Part shown: in pieces, positions 57,866-64,000 of the stretch
How positions within the stretch are numbered: position 1 is the stretch's first letter
Layout of the letters: the number at the start of each line of letters is the position of its first letter
Source of the DNA: Bradyrhizobium genosp. SA-3
GTDB lineage: Bacteria > Pseudomonadota > Alphaproteobacteria > Rhizobiales > Xanthobacteraceae
Direction of reading: 5' to 3'
Assembly (NCBI RefSeq): GCF_004212635.1
Contig: NZ_PSRT01000035.1
Coordinates: forward strand, 1-64,000
DNA length: 64,000 bases
Notes under the pieces: model-generated
Database searches by the model: none
The model's input: only the letters and a program-made list of their open reading frames with translations
What the model was told of the DNA's origin: nothing
Made by a program: the position numbers and the translations under genes

Positions 57866-59130
57866 TCAGCTACGCTCGCCAGCCTCAAGAAGAGCCGCCG
57901 GAAACCCCGCCACCGCCGGTCGAGGAGCATATTGCGCCCTCGCCGCGTGTCTCGGTGCAGGCGTTCTGCGAGACCGTGGAGACCGCTGCCGCGGTGCAAT
58001 CGGCCGGCGAGGATCGCCGTCTCGGCAAGGCCCATCTGAAGATCCAGATGGGCGGCATGGCGGCGGCGATCGAAGCCTATCGCTCGGCCCCGACACCGAA
58101 CGTGATCGTGCTCGAAAGCGACGGTCGCAGCGACCTCCTGGGCGGGCTCGATCAGCTCGCCACCGTCTGCGACGCCGGCACCCGCGTGGTCGTGATCGGC
58201 CGCATCAATGACGTCATGCTCTACCGCGAGCTGGTGCGCCGCGGTGTCAGCGACTACGTGCTCGCGCCGGTCGGCGCAATCGACGTCGTGCGCTCGATCT
58301 GCAACCTGTTCTCGGCGCCCGAAGCCAAGGCGGTCGGCCGCATCATCGCCGTGGTCGGCGCCAAGGGCGGCGTCGGTGCTTCCACCATCTCCCACAACGT
58401 CGCCTGGGCGATCGCGCGCGACCTTGCGATGGATGCGGTCGTCGCCGACCTCGACCTCGCCTTCGGCACCGCCGGGCTGGACTACAACCAGGACCCGCCA
58501 CAGGGCATTGCCGACGCCGTGTTCTCACCCGATCGCGTCGACACGGCCTTCATCGACCGCCTGCTGTCGAAATGCACCGATCATCTCAGCCTGCTGGCAG
58601 CGCCCGCGACGCTCGACCAGGTCTATGACTTCGGCTCCGACGCCTTCGATGCCGTGTTCGACACGCTGCGTTCCACCATGCCCTGCATCGTGCTCGACAT
58701 CCCGCACCAATGGTCGGGCTGGACCAAGCGCGCCTTGATCGGAGCCGACGACATCCTGATCGTGGCCGCGCCCGATCTCGCCAATTTGCGCAATACAAAG
58801 AACCTGTTCGACCTGTTGAAGGCCTCCCGCCCCAACGACCGGCCGCCGCTCTATTGCCTGAATCAGGTCGGTGTCCCGAAACGGCCCGAAATCGCCGCCA
58901 CGGAATTCGCCAAGGCGATCGAGAGCCAGCCGGTCGCGTCGATCCCGTTCGAGCCGCAGATCTTCGGCTCGGCGGCCAACAATGGCCAGATGATCGCGGA
59001 GATCTCGGCCAATCACAAGTCGATCGAGATGTTCCTTCAGATCGCCCAGCGCCTGACCGGCCGCAGCGAGACGAAGAAACAAAAGTCGTCCTTGTTTTCA
59101 CCCCTGATTGAGAAGTTGCGGGGAAAATAA
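57862..59130 (+). CDS. cpaE: Tad pilus localisation ATPase CpaE (TadZ)
   Basis: 422 residues. A receiver-like N-terminal domain (about 30-150) leads to a MinD/ParA-type ATPase with deviant Walker A GAKGGVGAS (about 170-178) and the switch DLDLAFGTAG. It puts the pilus machine at a cell pole. Start overlaps the cpaD stop. Confidence 0.94.
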   Translation: MISYARQPQEEPPETPPPPVEEHIAPSPRVSVQAFCETVETAAAVQSAGEDRRLGKAHLKIQMGGMAAAIEAYRSAPTPNVIVLESDGRSDLLGGLDQLATVCDAGTRVVVIGRINDVMLYRELVRRGVSDYVLAPVGAIDVVRSICNLFSAPEAKAVGRIIAVVGAKGGVGASTISHNVAWAIARDLAMDAVVADLDLAFGTAGLDYNQDPPQGIADAVFSPDRVDTAFIDRLLSKCTDHLSLLAAPATLDQVYDFGSDAFDAVFDTLRSTMPCIVLDIPHQWSGWTKRALIGADDILIVAAPDLANLRNTKNLFDLLKASRPNDRPPLYCLNQVGVPKRPEIAATEFAKAIESQPVASIPFEPQIFGSAANNGQMIAEISANHKSIEMFLQIAQRLTGRSETKKQKSSLFSPLIEKLRGK

Positions 59131-59151
59131 GCCGCCGCATGGAGTTGTTAA

Positions 59152-60621
59152 GTGTTCGGTAAGCGTAGCGGAACAGACACCGACTTTCGGGCTCCCAAGC
59201 CCGGCGCCGTGTTGCCCGAGCCTTCCCAGGCTCCGGCGGCGACGGTGTCGCGCGCCCCGCTCCCGCCGGCCGTCGCATCGCCATCGCTTGCCCCGGCCAA
59301 GGCCCCGCCGCCTCCCGCCATGGAGAGCCGGCGCTCGGACAATTATTACGAGGTCAAGGCGACCATCTTCGGTGCGCTGATCGAGGCCATCGACCTCGCC
59401 CAGCTCGCCAAGCTCGATTCGGAGTCCGCCCGCGAGGAAATTCGCGACATCGTCAACGAGATCATCGCGATCAAGAACATCGTGATGTCGATCGCCGAGC
59501 AGGAGGAATTGCTCGACGATATCTGCAACGACGTGCTCGGCTACGGTCCGCTGGAGCCCCTGCTCGCGCGCGACGACATCGCCGACATCATGGTGAACGG
59601 GGCCGGCACCGTCTTCATCGAGGTCGGGGGCAAGATCCAGCGCACCGGAATCCGCTTTCGCGACAACCAGCAGCTCCTCAATATCTGTCAGCGCATCGTC
59701 AGCCAGGTCGGCCGGCGCGTCGACGAATCCTCGCCGATCTGCGACGCGCGCCTCGCCGACGGCTCCCGTGTCAATGCCATTGTGCCGCCGCTCGCGATCG
59801 ACGGCCCCGCCCTCACCATCCGCAAATTCAAGAAGGACAAGCTGACGCTCGATCAGCTCGTCAAGTTCGGCGCGATCTCGCCGGAAGGCGCCGAGATCCT
59901 CCAGATCATCGGCCGGGTCCGCTGCAACGTGCTGATCTCCGGCGGCACCGGCTCGGGCAAGACGACGCTGCTCAACTGTCTGACCAACTACATCGAGCAC
60001 GACGAACGCGTTATCACCTGCGAGGACGCGGCCGAGCTCCAGCTCCAGCAGCCTCATGTGGTCCGGCTCGAAACCCGCCCGCCCAACATCGAAGGCGAAG
60101 GCCAGGTCACCATGCGCGAGCTGGTGCGCAACTGCCTCCGTATGCGCCCCGAACGCATCATCGTCGGCGAAGTCCGAGGACCCGAGGCATTCGACCTGCT
60201 TCAGGCCATGAACACCGGCCATGACGGCTCGATGGGAACGCTGCATGCCAACAATCCGCGCGAGGCGCTGTCGCGCTGCGAATCCATGATCACCATGGGC
60301 GGGTTCTCTCTGCCCTCGCGCACCATTCGCGAGATGATCTGCGCATCCATCGACGTCATCGTCCAGGCCGCGCGCCTGCGCGACGGCTCGCGCCGCATCA
60401 CCCACATCACCGAAGTGATGGGCATGGAAGGCGACACCATCATCACCCAGGACATCTTCCTCTACGACCTGGTCGGCGAAGACGCCAACGGCAAGATCAT
60501 CGGCCGGCACCGCTCGACCGGCATCGGCCGCCCGAGATTCTGGGAACGCGCCCGCTATTACGGCGAAGAGAAGCGCCTTGCCGCCGCGCTCGACGCCGCG
60601 GAATTGGCGCCGACAACGTGA
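59152..60621 (+). CDS. cpaF: Tad pilus ATPase CpaF (TadA)
   Basis: 489 residues from a GTG at 59152. Secretion ATPase of the GspE/VirB11 class: Walker [14 protein letters not shown] (about 263-275), the Walker B/Asp-His boxes [20 protein letters not shown] and [17 protein letters not shown]. It drives both pilus growth and retraction. The proline-rich first 60 residues are a linker. Confidence 0.95.
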   Translation: MFGKRSGTDTDFRAPKPGAVLPEPSQAPAATVSRAPLPPAVASPSLAPAKAPPPPAMESRRSDNYYEVKATIFGALIEAIDLAQLAKLDSESAREEIRDIVNEIIAIKNIVMSIAEQEELLDDICNDVLGYGPLEPLLARDDIADIMVNGAGTVFIEVGGKIQRTGIRFRDNQQLLNICQRIVSQVGRRVDESSPICDARLADGSRVNAIVPPLAIDGPALTIRKFKKDKLTLDQLVKFGAISPEGAEILQIIGRVRCNVLISGGTGSGKTTLLNCLTNYIEHDERVITCEDAAELQLQQPHVVRLETRPPNIEGEGQVTMRELVRNCLRMRPERIIVGEVRGPEAFDLLQAMNTGHDGSMGTLHANNPREALSRCESMITMGGFSLPSRTIREMICASIDVIVQAARLRDGSRRITHITEVMGMEGDTIITQDIFLYDLVGEDANGKIIGRHRSTGIGRPRFWERARYYGEEKRLAAALDAAELAPTT

Positions 60622-60634
60622 GCAGGTCAGCATC

Positions 60635-61612
60635 ATGAACATGCAGGTCCTCGCCCTCGCCTTTCTCGCCACGGCCGCCGTCGGCGGCATCGCCTGGGTC
60701 TTCCTCTATCCACTCCTGTCAGGGGAGCGAAAGGCCGAAAACCGCCGCGCTTCGATCGCGCGTGCCGACACGCCCGCAGCCAAGCAGACCGAGAAGAGCC
60801 AACGATCGCGCCGTGAGCAGGTCGAGACTTCGCTCAAGGATCTCGAGGCGCGGCGTCAGCAGGAGAAGAGCGTTCCGCTCAGCGTCCGCCTCTCGCAGGC
60901 GGGGCTCGACTGGACCCCGCAGAAATTCTGGGTCGTGTCCGCCGTCGTGGCGGGCGTGCTGTTCGCGGCTGCTCTGTTCGTCGGAGGCGGCCTGCTCGGC
61001 GCCGCCGGCCTCGGCTTTGCCGGGGGCTTCGGCCTGCCGCGCTGGGCGCTGGGCTTCCTCAAGAAGCGTCGCGAGACCAAGTTCCTGGCGGCGCTGCCCG
61101 ATGCGGTCGACGTGATCGTCCGCGGAATCAAGGCTGGCCTGCCGCTGTTCGAGTCGATCAAGGTCGTCGCCGCCGATTCACCGGAGCCGCTGCGCAGCGA
61201 ATTCCTCCAGATCATCGAAACGCAGGCGATCGGCATGCCGCTCGGCGAGGCCTGCTCGCGGCTGTATGACCGCATGCCGCTCCCAGAGGCGAATTTCTTC
61301 GGCATCGTGATCTCGATCCAGCAGAAGTCGGGCGGCAACCTCTCCGAAGCGCTCGGCAACCTCTCCAAGGTGCTGCGCGACCGCAAGAAGATGAAGGAAA
61401 AGATTCAGGCGATGTCGATGGAGGCCAAGGCCTCGGCCGGCATCATCGGCTCGCTGCCGCCGATCGTGATGTTCCTCGTCTATCTCACGACGCCGCACTA
61501 CATCTCGCTGCTTTGGACCCACCCGACCGGCCAGCTGATGCTGGTCGGCTGCGTCGTCTGGATGTCGATCGGCGTCATGGTGATGAAGAAGATGATCAAC
61601 TTCGATTTCTGA
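60635..61612 (+). CDS. tadB: Tad inner-membrane protein TadB (CpaG)
   Basis: 325 residues from the ATG at 60635. It has a T2SSF domain with three or four membrane segments (AALPDAVDVIVRGIKAGLPL, GIVISIQQKSGGNLSEALGN). It forms the inner-membrane platform with TadC. It starts 13 bases after cpaF ends. Confidence 0.94.
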   Translation: MNMQVLALAFLATAAVGGIAWVFLYPLLSGERKAENRRASIARADTPAAKQTEKSQRSRREQVETSLKDLEARRQQEKSVPLSVRLSQAGLDWTPQKFWVVSAVVAGVLFAAALFVGGGLLGAAGLGFAGGFGLPRWALGFLKKRRETKFLAALPDAVDVIVRGIKAGLPLFESIKVVAADSPEPLRSEFLQIIETQAIGMPLGEACSRLYDRMPLPEANFFGIVISIQQKSGGNLSEALGNLSKVLRDRKKMKEKIQAMSMEAKASAGIIGSLPPIVMFLVYLTTPHYISLLWTHPTGQLMLVGCVVWMSIGVMVMKKMINFDF

Positions 61613-61621
61613 CGGTGCCGT

Positions 61622-62596
61622 ATGGTCGAGTTTCTCGTTTCGAAGCTACATGATGTCCGCTTCATGACCATGCTGCTGGCGGCCATTGCCGCCAGCGCAA
61701 CCGTCTATACGCTGGTGATGCCGCTGTTTGCCGGCGAGGGACTCTCCAAGCGCATGAAGGCGGTGGCGAGCGAGCGTGAACGCCTCCGGCAGCGCGAGCG
61801 CGAGCGACTCAACAAGAACGAGAAGGTCTCGCTGCGCCAGACGCCGAAGCAGCTCGTCTCCAAGGTGGTCGAGGACTTCAATCTCACCAAATGGCTCGCG
61901 CAGGAAGCCGCCCGCGACAAACTCATCATGGCGGGCTACCGCGGCCAAGCCCCCTACATCACCTTCTTGTTTGCCCGCATGGTCGCTCCGATCGGGCTGT
62001 TCGTCGGTGCCGCCGTCTACGTCTTCTTGATCGCGCACATGAAGCAGGCGATGCCGATCAAGATCGGCATCTGCGTTGGCGCGGCCTATCTCGGCCTGCA
62101 GGCGCCGATGCTGTTTCTCAAGAACGCGATCTCCAAGCGCCAGCTCTCGATCAAGCGCGCCTTTCCCGACGCGCTCGACCTGCTGCTGATCTGCATCGAA
62201 TCCGGCATGTCGGTCGAAATGGCGTTCCGGAAGGTCTCCACCGAGATCGTCGGGCAGTCGATTGCGCTGTCGGAGGAGTTCGCACTGACCACGGCCGAGC
62301 TGTCCTACCTGCAGGACCGGAAGATGGCCTATGAAAACCTGGCTCGGCGCACCGGGCTCGAAGGCGTCAAGTCGGTCTGTCTCGCGCTTCAGCAGGCGGA
62401 GCGTTACGGTACGCCGCTTGGGCATTCCCTGCGCGTCATGGCACAGGAAAACCGCGACATGCGCATGAATGAGGCCGAGAAGAAGGCCGCTGCGCTACCG
62501 CCGAAATTGACGGTGCCGATGATCCTGTTCTTCCTGCCAGTGCTGTTCGTCGTCATTCTCGGACCGACGGGCATCAAGATCACCGAGCTGCACTGA
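61622..62596 (+). CDS. tadC: Tad inner-membrane protein TadC (CpaH)
   Basis: 324 residues, T2SSF domain (RAFPDALDLLLICIESGMSV, LQQAERYGTPLGHSLRVMAQ). It resembles TadB and forms the platform with it. It is nine bases downstream of tadB and is the last plus-strand gene of the locus. Confidence 0.94.
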   Translation: MVEFLVSKLHDVRFMTMLLAAIAASATVYTLVMPLFAGEGLSKRMKAVASERERLRQRERERLNKNEKVSLRQTPKQLVSKVVEDFNLTKWLAQEAARDKLIMAGYRGQAPYITFLFARMVAPIGLFVGAAVYVFLIAHMKQAMPIKIGICVGAAYLGLQAPMLFLKNAISKRQLSIKRAFPDALDLLLICIESGMSVEMAFRKVSTEIVGQSIALSEEFALTTAELSYLQDRKMAYENLARRTGLEGVKSVCLALQQAERYGTPLGHSLRVMAQENRDMRMNEAEKKAAALPPKLTVPMILFFLPVLFVVILGPTGIKITELH

Positions 62597-62650
62597 CGCG
62601 AGAGACCGGCGCGCGGTCCGCCGGCGACGTCAAGTTGAAGGTCAGGCCGC

Positions 62651-63463
62651 TCAATCGGGCTGGCTGAGCGAGGCGACCGGAGTTCGCTTCGGTGCGCCGC
62701 GCGGGGCGTCGTTGCGGTTCAGCATTTCCTTGAGATAGGCGACGTTGGCTGCGGCCTGGTCCGGCGGCAGGTCCGCCTTGACGATGGTCTCGGCCTCGGC
62801 GAAGCGTCCTTGGAGGCCGACGACCAGAGCGAGATTCTGCCGCACCCGGGCGCTCGCGCGCGGCGAAGCGTAAGCCTGTCGCAGCGCCTCTTCGGCCTTG
62901 GGCAGGTTCCTCGTCAACATGTAGGACAGACCGAGATTGGAGAGGACGCCAGGATCACCCGGCGCGATCTTCAGGGCGCTCGCATAATAGGAGCGCGCCT
63001 CGTCGTGCCGGCCCATCTGATCGAGCGCAGTCCCCTGCACCGAGAGCAGATGCCAGTCCGGATTGTCGGGCGAATGCGCCTTCGACAACACGTCGAAGGC
63101 CTGCTGGAAATTGCCGTTGTCGGCGAGCGCACGGCCGTACTGGGCGAGCAGCGGCTTGTTGCCGGGATTGGCGATGGTCGCCTGCTCCAGCACGGCGACG
63201 GCTTGGGCACGCTGGCCATGGGCGCGCAAGGCCTGGCCATAGGCGAGCGCGGCGTCGGCATCCTTGGGATTGGCACGATAGCGCTCGCCGTAGACTTCGG
63301 CAGCGCGGGCGGGATCGGCGGGAGCGGCTTCCGCCCGCAGCCCGACCGAGCCCGTGACCTCGGAGAGCTTCGACATGCCCGTGCAGCCGCCGAGGCCCAT
63401 AGCCACTGCCGCGATCAGCGAGGTGGACGCAAGAAGCCGGGCAAGACTGAACCGTTGACGCAT
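62651..63463 (-). CDS. tadD: TPR lipoprotein TadD
   Basis: 270 residues. The lipobox LGGC puts the lipid on Cys27. It has 4-5 TPR repeats (YGQALRAHGQRAQAVAVLEQ, ALDQMGRHDEARSYYASALK, LGLSYMLTRNLPKAEEALRQ). TadD helps secretin assembly. It runs against the rest of the locus, facing tadC with 54 bases between the stops. Confidence 0.88.
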   Translation of the reverse strand: MRQRFSLARLLASTSLIAAVAMGLGGCTGMSKLSEVTGSVGLRAEAAPADPARAAEVYGERYRANPKDADAALAYGQALRAHGQRAQAVAVLEQATIANPGNKPLLAQYGRALADNGNFQQAFDVLSKAHSPDNPDWHLLSVQGTALDQMGRHDEARSYYASALKIAPGDPGVLSNLGLSYMLTRNLPKAEEALRQAYASPRASARVRQNLALVVGLQGRFAEAETIVKADLPPDQAAANVAYLKEMLNRNDAPRGAPKRTPVASLSQPD

Positions 63464-63558
63464 GACGCTTTGACTCTCGAGCCGATTGATCGAGCCGAAC
63501 GCGCCAGCAATAGACTGTTAACCCTAACGGCCAGTTAACACCGGACAAGTCGCACCGC

Positions 63559-63720
63559 TCACGCCGGCGTTTGCGGCGGCACCTTCCCGCCGAGCCCGAG
63601 ATCGAGGCCGAGCACCTTCGCCTGTTCGTTCAGGTCCCACAGCAATTGCACTCTCCGTCGCGCCTGAAGCTGGACTTCGACATCCTCCCGATGGCGTCTT
63701 CGCGCCCGGTTAATATTCAA
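63559..63720 (-). CDS. candidate short ORF coupled to the preceding small gene
   Basis: 53 codons from a TTG at 63720 that overlaps the stop of the gene at 63710-63913. The C-terminal half (VQLLWDLNEQAKVLGLDLGL) looks like a real amphipathic protein, and its third codon positions are GC-rich. There is no family match and the start is weak. It could be chance. Confidence 0.3.
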   Translation of the reverse strand: MNINRARRRHREDVEVQLQARRRVQLLWDLNEQAKVLGLDLGLGGKVPPQTPA

Positions 63721-63913
63721 TGGCAAGCCGCTTGCGGATTTCGTCGACGCGCTTGTCGAGCGCATCGAACCGCGCGTGGACCGAGCGGTCGTGGAGATAG
63801 AAGACGTAACCGCCGGCGAGGAACGCGAAGATCCAATGATGGTGCTCGACGTAGCCGAAGATCGCCTCGATGGCCTGGCCGATGAATGTGACCACGCTCC
63901 ACACAAATTCCAT
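63710..63913 (-). CDS. small membrane protein with coiled-coil tail
   Basis: 67 residues from the ATG at 63913, with a very good ribosome site (GGAGGAA). Hydrophobic segments at 5-19 and 26-38 (IFAFLAGGYVFYL) are followed by a charged helix DRSVHARFDALDKRVDEIRK. No family is recognised. A longer open frame upstream has no ribosome site. Confidence 0.65.
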   Translation of the reverse strand: MEFVWSVVTFIGQAIEAIFGYVEHHHWIFAFLAGGYVFYLHDRSVHARFDALDKRVDEIRKRLAIEY

Positions 63914-64000
63914 TGCAATTCCTCCCGGCAGGCTTCGTCGGCCGCCGGCGATCTCCACACCGGGCGGCCGTCCTCGGAACCTAGCATGGCCCCCTTGCTG

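Overview
This is a high-GC window whose gene content and repeats point to an alphaproteobacterium of the order Hyphomicrobiales, most likely Bradyrhizobium or a close relative. The grounds are a complete Tad/Cpa pilus locus, a urt-ure urea block, alphaproteobacterial DUF families (DUF934, DUF2849, DUF2865), EcfG-type promoters, and several interspersed palindromic repeat families. The species cannot be fixed from the sequence alone. No rRNA, tRNA, CRISPR array, insertion sequence or prophage was seen.

Layout. 1-11.2 kb is a mixed metabolic region: the end of a proline-rich protein, a CsbD-like stress protein, two short-chain dehydrogenases, a TfdA-like dioxygenase, a frameshifted yqgE, an orphan DsbD N-terminal-like protein, a polysaccharide flippase, a TauE/SafE permease, a patatin lipase coupled to 3-hydroxybutyrate dehydrogenase, and a CAP-domain lipoprotein. 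11.2-22.8 kb is a sulfate assimilation island: cysPTWA (uptake), cysG-DUF2849-cysI-DUF934-cysH (APS to sulfide, plus siroheme) and the divergent cysD-cysNC (sulfate activation). 23-36 kb holds malate synthase G, then envelope and stress genes, several behind good EcfG promoter matches, with a chemoreceptor, OpgC, a TetR regulator and an HWE-type sensor kinase.

36.3-48.9 kb is one long minus-strand urea block, urtABCDE-ureDAB-(DUF559)-(HD hydrolase)-ureC-(monooxygenase)-ureEFG. It carries urea in through an ABC transporter and hydrolyses it to ammonia with a Ni urease. A sigma-54 promoter match lies upstream of urtA, consistent with nitrogen control. ureC is frameshifted as given, and the operon has been invaded by repeats and by a DUF559 gene bounded by 40-nt inverted repeats. 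49.3-51.8 kb is a DEAD-box helicase / extended IF-1 / cold-shock protein group. 51.8-62.6 kb is the Tad pilus locus (pilin, prepilin peptidase, CpaB-CpaF, TadB, TadC) with TadD on the opposite strand and a sterol-desaturase-type gene near its start.

The most notable observations are the cluster of EcfG-type promoters, the inverted-repeat-bounded DUF559 unit inside the urease operon, two single-base lesions of the same kind in yqgE and ureC, a 12-bp perfect inverted repeat just before the chemoreceptor gene, and a sensor kinase with a degenerate ATP-binding domain. I did not find a clearly new multi-gene system. The DUF559 unit is the closest candidate for something not well described.
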